DNA of 64,000 nucleotides from Halocafeteria seosinensis (lineage: Eukaryota > Sar > Bigyra > Bicosoecida): contig LVLI01000023.1 of assembly GCA_001687465.1 (NCBI GenBank), positions 52,834-116,833 on the forward strand, in the 5' to 3' direction. The notes beneath the pieces were generated by a model that was not told the origin of the DNA, made no database searches, and was given only the letters and a program-made list of their open reading frames with translations. Position numbers and translations under genes: made by a program. Below, piece after piece: positions 11,342 to 23,571 of this stretch. Position 1 is the first letter of the stretch, and each line of letters starts with the position of its first letter.

Positions 11342-13464
11342 CTAGTTCATCGCGGCGTGCTGATCTATTTGCACTTCGTTTAAGTCCTGTGTGATTTTAT
11401 TTGCCAGTAACTGGTGTTCTTTGGTTCCCGAACGGTTCTTGTCCGGATGCCACTTCCTGATTAGCTTTAGTTTTTCCCTCTTCATTTCCCCTGAAGTTGC
11501 TTCTGAATGTCACAGTGGGCAACGGCAACGATAAGAGAATCATCACCAGGCACTAGTGCTGCAATACACTCTTACCTGTGCTCACGCCCAGCATTGCATA
11601 ACACCCTTGCTGCATACTCTGAAAGTGATGAACGGCAACCTCTAACGTTTCCACACTGTGAACAGCAATACAAACGAAAAATAGCGAAGTGACAATTACT
11701 ACTCCTTAAAGTTTCTTCTGAACTATACTTACAAGTCGCTGCGCCTTCCGTGTTCTCTGAGATTGTTGTATTCTCTCTGGAGTTCATTTGAAACCCTTGC
11801 TATTTCGTTCCCTGCCGAACTCAATCGAGGTCCTCCAACTACATGAAGACAAAAGCAGCACTTTGCACGCATGATGAGGGCATCATGATCATGGGGGTTG
11901 GCATCATTAATATATGTGTTCAGGTCATTGAGCGCCTCAGTCCACTCATCCCTTTCATAATTCATAATTCCTCGCAATTTGGTGACAGTGTGGTCTCTGT
12001 CTAGCCTCTTCTCTATTACTTCGCTGAGGAGTTCGACTGCCTCCTTAATCATTCCTTTCTGTCAAATGGGGTACAAAGGGCGCTTATCATTTAACATACT
12101 CAAACGCGACTTGGACACATCCTTACCCTGTGTAGACGCATTACGCATTCCTGCTGCTTCCGAAGGAACCGATCGAGGCTGAGAAAAGGATAGTTTACAG
12201 AAAATGAACTCATAACCTGGGTCAAAAGGTGAAAACAACCCTATCATTTCTGACATACGTTTCTTCGACATTGTGATTACCGCATCGTAGTTTAAGAAGC
12301 TGATACGCTGCACCTCTAAGCGAGAACATGCTACCAACTAAAATCAGGCAATTTGCGAGGTCCTCTCGAACTGTAGGGGCATCTTCATTGAAGAGTAGAT
12401 ATTGCTGCAAATCATCAATCGCAGCTTGGCAGTCCCCCATCCATTTATACGCTCGTCCACGTCTACAGTATGCCTCTGCCTCAGTATCTCCCTTCATGCT
12501 TATGAAGAGGGAAAGCTTCGCTATGACTACTTTTGGGGAGGAATAGGAATCCTCGTCACGCTGCTTCCCCGAGACACTAGGAAACCGATTAAACTGCTAG
12601 TAGTTACTTGGGAATATACATGCGAACCATACTCACCATATTTCTTATTTCTCTCTTTAGCGCATCTTGTAAGCTGTGACGACAAAGAATATAGATCCTA
12701 GTTTATTTGAGAAGGGCAAAAACGAAAGAAGAGGGAAAAGCTTACTTCGCCTGATAGACATCAGGTACTTCTCGGAGGAAATCGTTAATGACAGAGACGC
12801 ATTCGTCAATTGAACACTCCTCGTTCAGAACCCATAGGGAAAGCAATTCTAACCAAGTTTTGGCACATTTGTTCTCAGTATTTCGCCTCGTACAAGAGAC
12901 CAAAAGAAAACTGTGAGCTGCATGCGGCAGATCCCGGAAGGTTGCTTGGATGGCTGAAGCAGCACTGCTCCACAGAAAACTGATGGCCACAGCGTATAGA
13001 GAAAAAATCATGCGCGAGAGTTCCGAGATCATGTCGTGAATATAATAACACAGTGAAACAAATCCATTCCAACAAGTCAGCAGGATTTTTGTCGTTATGT
13101 AGTAAGTCAGTCCGTAAAGCTCAGAGGCCTTGTTATAGACAACAGGCCAGCAGGAATCCGCCAGTGCAACGCAGGCTATAATACAGGACCTTAGGACCGG
13201 GACAGAAAGCTGAAACAACTCCGTTAGAAACAGCGTGGGGAGGCTCGCAATGGTTCGACTCCACCAGAGGGATCGGGAGTACCCGAGATCGGGGTTTTCA
13301 TCACACGCGGACCAGACGAGGTACATCCACATACCCAGAGCGCCCTGGAGTAAGGCGAACACGCGTTGGATGGGATCCGGTAGGAAATAGCATATGATAC
13401 CAAAAGGGGCCCAATTCCACCCAAAGGTCCCAATCTGACTGAAAAGCTCGTAGTTGAGGCCCAT
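11342..13464 (-). CDS. Membrane-anchored TPR and J-domain co-chaperone
   Basis: Seven exons: 13464-12746, 12673-12637, 12560-12335, 12249-12127, 12054-11733, 11655-11576 and 11490-11342. The exon phases agree throughout and give 551 aa. The N-terminal ~200 residues contain several hydrophobic segments (FGIICYFLPD, LPTLFLTELFQLSV, SCIIACVALADSCW). The middle has TPR-like helix pairs (AEAYCRRGRAYKWMGDCQAA; EWTEALNDLNTYINDANP). The last ~75 residues are a J-domain core (CYAMLGVST, then KLKLIRKWHPDKNRSGT) with the HPD motif that stimulates Hsp70. This order, membrane then TPR then J, suggests an organelle- or ER-bound Hsp70 partner. The reading frame stays open upstream of the ATG as far as a TGA at about 13560, so translation or an extra exon could begin higher. 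The splice between exons 3 and 4 is inferred from phase. Confidence 0.75.
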
Positions 13465-13999
13465 GGTGGGTCGTTCGTCTGCCCAGCTGTGCCACAGCTG
13501 CTGTGGGTCCACCCTGGGATTTGTGTGAATTTTCTTCACCAGCACACGACAGTATGTTCACTTGCCCCCAAGCAATGAAAACTTAATGAAAGTATGCGGC
13601 GCAAATCAGATAGATATGTGACGTTCGCTGTGTTTTGCAATCCTCCGTGGTAGTTTGCAAGAGTAACAAGACAGACCTGTTCTGACTGTGAATATGCTGG
13701 GGGTCTGAGACGTGGGCAACTTGGTCCGGTCCGGTCATGCCGCACGCGGGTTATAGCATTCGGGAAATCGGGTAGTTCGGGTTAAAAGCAGTATTGGAGT
13801 ATACTAAGTTTTGTTGCCGTCATACTTTTCGCATTAATCCAGTGAGCATTGTGCCAACTCTTTTTTTTTCAGTATTCTGTGTGACACGAAAAGCCTCCGG
13901 CAAAAAGATCGTCGGTCTGGCTATTGTTCAAAAACGACCCAAGGAACCCACGCCATGTTTGCAGTACGAAAGTGGGAGCACATGTAATTAGGGGCTCAC
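13465..13999. other. Intergenic region, no gene seen
   Basis: This stretch lies between the J-domain gene (-) and the hAT-like remnant. It probably contains the J-domain gene promoter. No convincing coding exon or RNA gene is recognisable. Confidence 0.4.
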
Positions 14000-15010
14000 T
14001 CTGCAGAGTGATGGCAACACGACCAATGTATGGCGGTATTTGATGGCCCATAATGGATGGGAGAATGCTCTGGAGCAGCGGAATCAAGGAAAATCGAAAC
14101 AGCAACCTACACCACACAACGTCCATCGGTGGAAGCCAGAGACAAAGGGAGAAGACGATTGATAGAATAGTGACATTCATCGTTTATGAGAGTATGCCCT
14201 GCGAAGATGAATCTCAGTCACTGGAGAGCGGCGCTGGCATAGTGATATACCTACTGCATGCTCAACAGATCCCTTACTCTCCGGGAGAACATGGTTAGTG
14301 CTCTCCGACGCGCTCAGTCGGAGAATATGTCTGTCTCTGAAGTGACAAGCAAACTGCAAGCGCTTCAAAATCGCCAGCCTGTAAATCAGGTGTCTACAGT
14401 ACATGATATTCTCGCAGATATCCATAATGCAATGATAATACATCGAGAACCTTGGAACGACAAGGAGACTGTACACTTCCTGGGGTTGTGCTGGTAGTAA
14501 TGAAACTCTTCAACGGAGCATTGATAGTTCTTCAGGATGGTACAAATTGCTAAAGATTTTAAGAAAAGAACGCGATAAGGGTTGTCCGCTAGACTTTAAC
14601 AACACGGCATGTTCCTGTGCTACGTCGTCTGCCTTCTGGACGCACGTTTTTACAAGTGTGCTCATGGAGAAACCAGGCCACCGGCGGCTCATATACGCAG
14701 CTACTTCTCCGAACAACATTGAAGAACCGTTAAAAGAACAGAGCGGGTTCTACATTTGCTGAAATTGTGAAAGAAGCATCACTATAGTTTCCCAGTTCCC
14801 AGCTCGGAGTCCTGTGGTGAAGTGTTTGCTGGCTATACCAGCATCTACAGCTACTGCCAAAAGCTCTTTCAGTATTGCTAGCATTAATCATGGGAAGCGA
14901 AGGACTCGTTTGAAAAGCGAACGGCTTGAAAGTATAATGGCCGTCATAGAAGGAGAGGTAGTACATCAGTCCTCCAAATCTTGTCAAGGGTCTTTGAAAT
15001 ATACTTAGGC
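14000..15010 (+). pseudogene. Decayed hAT-like DNA transposase remnant
   Basis: The best evidence is 14787-14950 (+), which encodes FPARSPVVKCLLAIPAS followed by TAKSSFSIASINHGKRRTRL. This resembles the C-terminal dimerisation region of hAT-superfamily transposases, where a conserved LAIPA..A..E..FS..... pattern precedes K.R..L. A second fragment at 14258-14496 (LRRAQSENMSVSEVTSKLQ) has the look of the helical region upstream in the same family. The fragments lie in different frames and are separated by stops, so this is a fossil. Terminal inverted repeats were not identified, and the outer limits are approximate. Confidence 0.45.
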
Positions 15011-15434
15011 ATCTGTATGCGCCCACCAGTATACACAAGTCATCACAGGAGAATTTGAAATCGTTAACCCGATGACCGACCCGTGACCGAGCTTTTAAAG
15101 AACCCCGCCGAAACATTCGGTCGGTTAGGGGATTATTGCTGCACAAGTCCACTCCCTAAAGTACCCAGTTGTTCAACCACTACTCAAGTTCTGTACTAGT
15201 TTGTCAATCATCAGTACCAAAAAGAGGCTCATGCACCATGGTTGCTTGTTTCCCTTTACCATGAACTTCGTAGTACGGGCCCAACACTATGGGCCAGCGC
15301 TGGCCAGCAGCAAACAGGTCGCCAATTTGCGACGCCCAAGCTGCAGTAGAAAGAGAGTACATGTTCTCGATTTGTTATGTCACATATTTCAAGAACGGTT
15401 CTGACCCCATATACACACCCGGAAAGCAATCGAG
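15011..15434. other. Intergenic region upstream of alpha-SNAP
   Basis: About 420 bp with no supported gene. It contains a short gggccagcgctggccagcag stretch with internal symmetry near 15290-15309. It presumably holds the alpha-SNAP promoter. Confidence 0.4.
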
Positions 15435-16886
15435 ATGGCCGCCAAGTCATCCGGTGGCGCCTCCTTCACGGCGCCGGTGATTTGGGACCCTGAGTACCTC
15501 ATGCAGCAAGCTGACGAGAAGATGAGCTCCTTGCGTTCCTCTGGTGGGACCAATGTGCAGAGACTGGACATCATGGCCATGTACGAAAAGGTCGGGGACA
15601 AGTATACGAGGGTCAGAAAACATAGAGATGGTACGTGGAAATTTTGCCAGAGGACTGACTTCGTACCGCCGCCAAATGGTTGATTCTTCGTCTCATTTAC
15701 AGCTAAGAAGGCCGCGATGGCCTACCAAAAGGCGATAGAAACATACGTACGTGCCTATCCCCAGATAGTCCACGTCAATGTGTGGAGACAACACTTGTAC
15801 TACCGGGCCTGCAGGATTCCCAATCTTCCCAAGGCACGAAGGAGAACCGGGTGGAACTCATTCGCTTAGGGCCCAAAATTGTCGACTCGAGATTGACGAC
15901 AGATACGGCTGAAAGTACGTGTTTCGTCAGAGAATTTGATGGGTTGCTCTCCCCAGTACCAGGAGCGAGAAGAGTTGTTGTTAATGCAGGTGCTGAGACC
16001 TTCTTCCGGGAGAGAGTCTTGCCAGTACTGGCGGAGGATGATAGAAATGTAGATATTGGCAGGGTAAAGTTCAGGCATTGGATCGCAATTTGAACTATTT
16101 ACAAACAACACGTTTTCTTTTCTAGCTTTGCAGATGTACGAGAGGATCATCAAAAAGCATATAGAAGAGGAAAACATCGACAGGGCGGTAGAGTTGTTCG
16201 ACATTGCTATGCAGTATTACGAAGAAGCGGTGGGTGGTCCAGAGGGTATTGTCCAACGCCTTTGATTTTCATGTGATTCGTTCTATTTAGCTTCAGGGAC
16301 AAATAAATGGGCAGCGATCGATTAAAGCCGAGCATGCTACTCTCGTTGCGCAACGAGCACCAAACGCAGGAGGGCGTGAAGCAGTAGTAGCAAAGTAAGC
16401 TTCAGCAGTCCAACGCGCTTCAACAACTATTTGTTGATGTTGTATCCTTGCTTATATTTTGGCAGATTTGCCGAAGCGGCTGATCTTTTCAAAGAATGTG
16501 GGGACATCTGCCTTGAAGATCCAATAAGATTACTACGATACCATTCACCAAAGTACTACGTGTCGTCTATACTTTGTGCTCTGGCGGCTGAGGAGATAGT
16601 GACAGCTAAGGAAAGACTTGAAATGGCAGATAACGAATGTGAGAGTTTCAAAAGTTCGGGGGAGCGGCACCTATGCATGAAAGTCATAGAAGCGGTAGAA
16701 GCGATGAAGCCGGAGCTAGTGGGTGCTGCTTGGGCTCAACATGCGATCCAAATGACCGGTATAAACGAAACAGTGCTTCGTTACTTAAGGGATCACTTGC
16801 AAACCTTTTCACAAGATGACAACCCTGAAAGCGCAGCAGCAGCAGAAGATAGTGATGATCATGAAAACCCCAGCCTGGAGACGTGA
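15435..16886 (+). CDS. Alpha-SNAP (soluble NSF attachment protein)
   Basis: Seven exons (15435-15630, 15703-15746, 15815-15914, 15990-16063, 16134-16229, 16291-16394, 16466-16886) give 344 aa, slightly longer than the usual ~295. The protein is all helical. Its C-terminal part (FAEAADLFKECGDICLEDP, RLLRYHSPKYYVSSI, KERLEMADNECESF) follows the TPR-like layers of alpha-SNAP. That includes the final segment of the family, which stimulates NSF, and the protein ends in an acidic tail (EDSDDHENPSLET). The role is to bind SNARE complexes and recruit the NSF ATPase for disassembly after vesicle fusion, on the cytosolic face. Exons 3 and 4 (VELIRLGPKIVDSRL; AETFFRERVLPVLAEDD) match less well, and their boundaries rest mainly on phase agreement. 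Confidence 0.75.
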
Positions 16887-17028
16887 AGGGAGCAATAATA
16901 AGTCTTAGGTTATACCCCATGCTGTGTAGTCATTCCAAAAGCTTCAAATTCCTCTACGGGAAACAGCTAGTCAGTCAATGATTTTCTTCAGAGATGGAGT
17001 AAGGGTTGATCAATGTGTCGCAGATTGC

Positions 17029-18365
17029 TTACCGAGTATTCATGCGATCTTTCCACTTTACCCCTAGGTAACTTGGGCCCCTGCATGCATTCGGAAAGAC
17101 CGAGCGAGGATTATAGCGGCGAGCTCCCATTTTTTGGACTCGCATTCCTCGGTTATATTGCTGCTCCTCAAAACTCTGGTGATGGCTGAAGGCATCAAAG
17201 ATTGCCTGAATTACTGTATATATGTTCTTCCTCTTGGGGCCAGTAATTTTCGCGGAATAATGTTTCGCCCCAATAAAATCCATAATCGTTGTTAGAAGCC
17301 AATTTGCGTGACCGTCAAAGGCCGGCGGTCTACTTCTGATAATAGCTAAACAATTGTTTTTCTTTCCCACGAGGTCATGATAAAACTGGCCCCTGTATGT
17401 CGACACATAGATAGCATCTTCTACAGCTTTCTCGACAGCTTTTTTGACCGCTGTTTCAGGTTCTTTATGCTTTCCGACACCATATCCAATACCTCCATTA
17501 TAATTTCCAACGAGTACAAGCGCCATAGTGCTATTTTCTATACCTCCTGCCAGGACGTTGGCCGTCTGCTTAATGTCCAAGACGACCGGGTCCCAGTCCC
17601 ACAAAGGCTTGTTCGGAATGGGAACAGGATCCATAAACAAATCTTTGAGTCGTCTACGCTCATTGTCTAACTCTCTTTCTTCCGGCGTCATAAACGCTTC
17701 TGCAATGGACAAGCAAACGTAGCATATACCTTGAAGCAAAGCCACTCTAACAAGGGAAAGCACCTACGTTTGCTAGCCACAACCGACTCGGCATCTTCTT
17801 GCTGTGCTGTCTCTTGTTGTGGTGGGTCTCCCAGGTAATGAGGCTGAGAGACATCTTCTAGTATCTGTGGAGGGACTTCCCGAATGTCGTCCCCAAAGGC
17901 TCCGGCCACTTCTCCTTCGCTGTCATTCGTATTATACGCCGAATCCGTGACATACTTTGCATGTCCTTTGAGGTGATCCGGTATCTCTGGCATGTGTGAT
18001 GTATCGGACTCGGTGCCGTCTTGATAGCCTTGTACACGCATGGAAAAGTCCACCAGATCAGCCTTGGCGTGCCTTTTTTGGTACGGTTCCCTCATTTGCT
18101 GCTCCACTTGCTCCACCGATGCACTCCCAAAATACGAGTACCATGTCTCAGACACCTCCTGAGGAGACAGCTTCTTGATATTACGCCTGGAAAGCGAAGT
18201 ATAGCGCGCTAAATCCTCGCGAGTCACCGTGGAGGACTTGCCCTGGGAGGAGGAACTCGATTTCCACCGTATACCAAGAGGAGCTGCCGCCACACCCCGT
18301 GCGATGAATTGTTGCCCATGACAACGGCGGACCGCACGCAGAGCGGTCCTCTGCAAAGAAAGCAT
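17029..18365 (-). CDS. Mitochondrial small-subunit ribosomal protein S5 (uS5m)
   Basis: Two exons (18365-17768 and 17699-17029) joined in phase 1 give 422 aa. Residues 1-35 are rich in Arg, Ala and Ser (ALRAVRRCHGQQFIARG) and look like a mitochondrial import sequence. A long charged extension follows. The second exon contains the S5 core: VLVGNYNGGIGYGVGKHKEP, then AVKKAVEKAVEDAIYVSTYR, and the C-terminal S5 fold with SAKITGPKRKNIYTVIQAIF. The role is in the decoding-site region of the mitoribosome. The stop codon TAA overlaps a good splice donor (CG|GTAAGC), so the true C-terminus may lie in one more exon. An open stretch at 16965-16918 encoding EEFEAFGMTTQHG is a candidate, but its phase does not match. 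Confidence 0.8.
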
Positions 18366-18676
18366 GATGTTCTAACGTTCTTGGATTACTTTTATGAGGA
18401 AGCAATTAACAATCCCTTAAAGGGGAAACACTCTGGGCCTTAAGTCGCTCGCTGGGCGGAATCAGAACTTTGAAGCTGTGCAGCTGCTGCGGCTTCAGAG
18501 AACCAATACGACTCCCTGCTATACGTGCTCGATAGGTGGAATGAAAGGGAGTTGCAAATACATGGCTTGGTGTATATGACACTTGTACGACGGTAACTTC
18601 TTGTCTGTTTGATTGGTCACTTCTCAGCCAACTACTGCCTCAGGATTGCAAGCATACAAATAACTATGAATTACGG
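18366..18676. other. Short intergenic region, no gene seen
   Basis: About 310 bp lie between the 5' end of the S5 gene and the 3' end of the WASHC3-like gene, both on the minus strand. It should hold the S5 promoter and the WASHC3 3' UTR. Nothing else is recognised. Confidence 0.4.
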
Positions 18677-19852
18677 TTATCCAGCAACACTTAATTCTTC
18701 ATCGTTTTCGTCGTCCTGTTCGTCATCGTCGTCTCGAGGAACAAGAGCCTGTTGGTTGGGGGAGGGTTCATCACCGCGACTGTGTGACACGAACATATTA
18801 CCAGTCGCTAATCCATAACCCAAGGAGTATTCGAACCCAAAGAGACTTACTCTAACAAAGAAGGGTCAACGCCCTGAAATACCATTTTTTGTTTGATAGC
18901 TTCATCGTCAATACCCACTTTTCTCCTGTTACAATAACCAATGTGCCGTAAAACCCGAAACTTTCAATCTACAACAATTCCACACTTACATCTTAAAGAA
19001 CGTCGAGTATTCTGGATCATCCTTAATTTTCATCACATTACTCTCTGCGCTGCTGTCGTGAGCAGCGACGTCTTGCTGCCCATTCTGTTGAGCATCGGCA
19101 TATGGCTGCTCTTGAGGGCTTGGATCTGAGGATCATAAAATACCGACGTCCGTTATATGATACCAATACGACTTACATCTGTCAAAAATGATACTAATGC
19201 AATAGTATTACATTGCCGACTTACCTCCATTGGCTGCACGCCCCGACTGTCTAGGTATCCTATGATCTGGTGTATCCAGCAAGGACGAGTTGAGTCCTGC
19301 ATTCTCCATTTTATACTTGACATGCTCTGTCGGCATCCCTTCGTTCCACAAGAGTCCAAAGTAATAACCGTAATCCACATGATTCTTAACCTCAATCGTA
19401 TTCGGATCATGATCCACAGCCTGTTGCTGTGGCTGATGTTGTTGCTGCTGTGGCGCGGGGGCACTGTCTGGGACGCCCTCAGCGATGTCTGTTTCATTGA
19501 CGCCTTCTAATCCCGGAATCTTATCCAGCTTATTTTCTAACACTACGAGCTCTGTATTGAGTCGTGAAATTCGTTCAGACAGCTGCTGTAGCCTGTGCTC
19601 AGCTGTCACCCCCAGTCGATTCAGGAAATCCGCACTCGTGGCGATGAAATTGTTGATCAAAACAAGCTGCTCCCGGGTTGACATGACCATCCCTCCACCG
19701 TCTCCTCCTTCTGNGAAATCATCATGAGCCAATTGACTGGCTCCACCGCCGAATGACCCGCCATTGGAGCTCCTATGTTCACCGAAAGCACTGAATGGCT
19801 CCTCCTCGTCTGGGAATTCTCCAGGCTGTTCTTCATCAAATACGGAGGTCAT
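18677..19852 (-). CDS. WASH complex subunit 3 (CCDC53-like) with duplicated C-terminal module
   Basis: Four exons (19852-19225, 19125-18990, 18925-18851, 18779-18677) give 313 aa; the human protein is about 194. After a disordered N-terminus, residues ~55-105 form the conserved coiled-coil start (STREQLVLINNFIATSADFL, then ISRLNTELVVLENKLDKIPG), diagnostic of WASHC3. The C-terminal motif D..Y...F.....G.....K.KM...G....LL occurs twice: once as YGYYFGLLWNEGMPTEHVKY and once as DPEYSTFFKMRKVGIDDEAI. The acidic end resembles the normal family end. WASHC3 is a structural part of the endosomal WASH complex, which activates Arp2/3 actin branching during recycling and retrograde sorting. One ambiguous base (19716) leaves a single unknown residue. 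Confidence 0.85.
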
Positions 19853-21066
19853 CGTACCAGTATTCTGCCGAAAGCAATAAAAATAGCCTACAGAAAGGCT
19901 TAAAGAGGTTCCTTTCAGCTAACAAACGCTTGCACCATGTATACGCTTACAAAACAAGTTTCTCCAGAGATCCCTCACATGTCATTCTTTCCTTTCACGT
20001 ACAAAGTGATGAGTTCATCGAAAACGAAGAAAGAGAGTTACCCAGAAGTAATGCTTTTATTAAAAAAAACAATCAAGCAATGGCTACAATAAGTATTGGT
20101 GAATTCATCGTAAAGACTAGGAACTGTAACTGTTTCTTGCAACTGCGAAGTGGAAGTTACCTGGAAACCTGAACCTGTGCGGATACCGTGGTGGTACTGG
20201 TGTGTATTATATATAGTAGTATTGCTGCTACCTGTACTACTACTGTTCTTCGAGGGTCATACAGCAGGTCCAAACTGTCAACCCTAACACTAGCAGTAAA
20301 ATTAGTGGAACAATGCATCCTACAGTGTTGTGCCCACGGCGGATGGGTGATACAAGTTGTACCTAGGTAGTAATAGTGTACATCTACAACACTGTTTTGC
20401 AGCGTGCACGTGGGTAGCTAACTCAAGTCTTAAAGTTGGCAGATGGGAGGGATGGACATGCAGTTCCAATAGACTTAAACTGTTGTCGCTATACTAGAGT
20501 GGAAGCTCATCACTCCGGATGATTCAATTGGATATCGCAAAACAATGACTCATAGATCGCAAAACGTTGTCGAGTCGCATCACGAGCCATACTGTGCCAG
20601 AAATTCTTGAGAATCTTATGCTACGGGGACGAAATTTTCTGCTTTGACGTTGGAAGGTGTGCATGTATTTGGAACGTCCAACTTGGACGGCGTACCAAGT
20701 GTACAATCGTTACCTCTGCACTGAGCACTGGCGACAGGTGTTTATAACCAGATCAAAAAGTTCTCTCATGCCTAACGATCATGCTATCCACCGAATCCTT
20801 GTAACACAATAACGCTGTTGAGGTCAACTTGAGACTCGGAGTTTGAAGACGTTGTGCTTCTGCACTGCTTCAACAACTTAACATCATCAGCAGTACAGTT
20901 GCACTCACAACTTGTACAAGTACCGGTACTACCGGCTCAGCGAGGATTGATAAGTTGATGCTAAAATGTTGACTGGTCTCTAAACTCCTTTATTCTCGAA
21001 ATTCTGCCTTGATTGTGGGTAGGAATAGTTCATATCCCAGTAATATCCTTCTGCAGAGAAAGAATA
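19853..21066. other. Intergenic region between divergent WASHC3 and PH genes
   Basis: About 1.2 kb with no supported coding exon. It is rich in short tac/gta runs (for example 20187-20260), but I found no clear tandem repeat, tRNA or mobile element. The promoters of both flanking genes should lie here. Confidence 0.45.
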
Positions 21067-22566
21067 ATGGCTGCGGTTGAAGACGATGTGAATCACGGCC
21101 TCCAGGATCAGAACACCGAGCGGGACGACCAGTACATCCTCAGTAAGGAGGATGAGCAAGAAGGAGACGACGAATTCCCGGTGGAGAATCCTGCGTCGGC
21201 TCCGGTGACGGAAGGACATGAAACGTGGCAACGGACGGAAGGCGAAAATAACGAGGATCCGGATCACTTTGACCCTAAAGAGCAGTTCTCAGAACCTGAT
21301 CAGCCTTACATACAAAAGGGATGTCCAGCACTTGACCTATCATGGTCGGAAAATCCTGATAAGAAGGGATATCTCATGAAGTACGCAGGAGTGAATTTCC
21401 AATATCGCTATTTTGTATTAAGGTATGCTAAAATTTCCCTAGGGAGGATGACTTTACAAAATGCATGAAATGCGGTATCCCATGAAATGTGAAATGCAGA
21501 GGCGGCGTTTTACTCTATTACCTCTCCCAGCAACACCCAGGTTAGTGTTAGTGTTATCAAGTCTGCTGCTATTGTTACGAGCCCAAGGGACATGCGCAAT
21601 TCACTTCCAGAGCCGAAAGGGGTATTCCTCTTGGATGGAGCAAAAATTCAAAAAGGCGCTAAGGTTGTCAGTCGAACGAGTATCGTGAACAAAGTGTTAG
21701 CACACGTCAACGAGGCAACACCGTTTTCATTTGTCCTGACACGACCCAGTGGAGCTACTATTGAATTCTGCGCGAAGAATGAGGAGGAGCTTGATCAATG
21801 GATTGCTGCGTTTGTCGGAACGGGAACTTGCAAAAGGCTATCAGACCTTCCTCTAGATCATCCGGCAATTCCGCCCTCATCCCAAAATGGACACTCTCCA
21901 TCTCCTTCCAACTCCGGCAACTTCCAGGAAAATGGGGACGCCGACAATACTGGGACAAAAACAGATTACTTAGGAAAAATACAACATCACGCAGGGACAG
22001 CGAAGAAGGTAGGCCATTTCATGGGAAAAGGGTTTTCTCTTGACGGCATGCAATCGGGAGCAAGTGATGCCAATAGCCTCGGCGACATGGCGGGCAACGT
22101 GGCCCATGGAGCTGCAGCTGCTAAGTCAGCGTGGGGTGTATTCAAGAAGGTTCACTCCTGGGCGAAGACAAGGCAACAGCAGTCCCGTGAAAATGAAACG
22201 GCAAATCAAGAAGGCAACAGTGACCAGCCTAAAGAACAAGAGCAAGCCTCTAACGTTGCAACTTCTGATGCAGAACACCAAACCGCCCCCGGTGTTGTAA
22301 CCACCAGTAGCACTTCCTATGAAGCACAATCCCAGAGCGGGCAGCCAGAGACCTACACTACGGAGTCCAATGAACCACTATCGTCACCAAAAGAGCAGCA
22401 GCAGGATGGATCACAATCAAACTCAGGTGGTGCGCGTGATCAACGCGACGTGATCAGCGGCCCGTTGGGGGCCACGGAGTCTAATACAGTCGATGGAGTG
22501 CAAAATGATAAGGGGCAGTCACTTCATGTAATTCCGGAAGAAGATAGCAAGAAAGTCGAGCAGTGA
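21067..22566 (+). CDS. PH-domain protein with long disordered tail
   Basis: Three exons (21067-21422, 21500-21540, 21611-22566) give 450 aa. The acidic N-terminal ~95 residues are followed by a pleckstrin-homology domain at about 98-205: KKGYLMKYAGVNFQYRYFVL, RGGVLLYYLSQQHPEPKGVF, and EEELDQWIAAFVGTG with the invariant C-terminal helix Trp. The 41-nt middle exon supplies the second and third strands and is required to complete the fold. The domain probably binds phosphoinositides or proteins at membranes. The rest is Gln/Ser/Thr-rich and disordered, except for a small Gly/Ala-rich stretch (NSLGDMAGNVAHGAAAAKSA) that might be a short amphipathic helix. No enzymatic domain is seen. Confidence 0.8.
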
Positions 22567-23571
22567 CTTACTGGTAAGCCTGTCTCAGCACAATGCTGTG
22601 CGTTGTTGGTTTTTAGTTCCACTTACCTGGTACAACGTTACAACTCAGCCCTCCAACGTCCGGAATCCCAATAATATTACCATTTTTGTCCTTTTATTAC
22701 CAACATATTGAACACCAACTAAATAGTCTAAATTACATAATTCACACTCCTGTCAGTGAGCAACTTCAAAGTTGAGGTGGGTCTAACCGGAGTCAGACAG
22801 ACTACACTCTTCTGATAGCACATGTACTGACTGTACAGTACCCGCAGGGGTTCTGAGGTTATCGTGTGTATGAGCATTGCTCCTACCGGAAGACGTGTAT
22901 GCTACAGGCTACGCTATGCTGTGTGAGGGGTGAACCCTACCCGGAATCGCTCCAACATCTTCGCGTTGCGCACAACGTGACTGGCCGTTTGGCCGTCATC
23001 AGGTTATCGCGAGGGCTTTGGCCGCTGGCTCTTTCCTGGGTGGCCCGCGGGGTCTCGAAGCACTCACTGTACAGTCGATAGAATGTGTGGAATTGTATTC
23101 CAGGTTTGATTATCGCACATTAACCAGATGTACTCACTCACAATATAATCCCACGTAACCTGCGTGGAACGTGTGTCGCTCTATGATAACCAAAAATTGT
23201 TGATTGCCGAAGAGCTGGCTCTGTGCAGGGGTGCAGGGGAGCTGGTATAACTCCGTTCCGATTGCCGACTCGACCGGGTTCATCCCTGGTTTTAGATTCT
23301 GTTTTAAGTGTATTTCCGCGGACCGCCACATATTCCTTCTTTATTGAAATCTGTGGGGTTCACCGATGCTTGTGTTGTGATGCGGCAGTTGAACACAGTT
23401 AGTGCCACTTAAGCTGTCGAGTTTTGCGACTGGCCGAGTCCCTTTGGTAAGTTACCGAAGGTAACAATGCCCGTGTCTCCCATGTATGAGTCAATTGAGT
23501 CAACTTGTACCCGCAGTGTTCCTTACATAAGAACACTTTGAGCCTGCACCGGTGCTGTAATTTCAGAAAAA
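22567..23571. other. Intergenic region with dispersed repeat
   Basis: About 1 kb between the PH gene and the cyclase gene, both on the plus strand. Positions ~22872-23010 are a copy of a dispersed repeat (annotated separately). The rest contains no supported gene. The cyclase promoter should lie in the right-hand part. Confidence 0.45.
22872..23010 (+). repeat. Dispersed repeat copy A
   Basis: This stretch matches the reverse complement of 29391-29520 over roughly 130 nt with scattered differences. Shared blocks include attgctcctaccgg, gacgtgt, gtgtgaggggtgaaccct and tttggccgtcatcag. It is a member of an interspersed family of unknown type, perhaps a SINE or a MITE fragment. Confidence 0.65.

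Noticed and set aside
12300-12334. 19- or 27-nt intron in the J-domain gene
   Set aside because: Too short for this genome. An 85-nt intron from the same donor to the acceptor at 12250 fits both phase and size.
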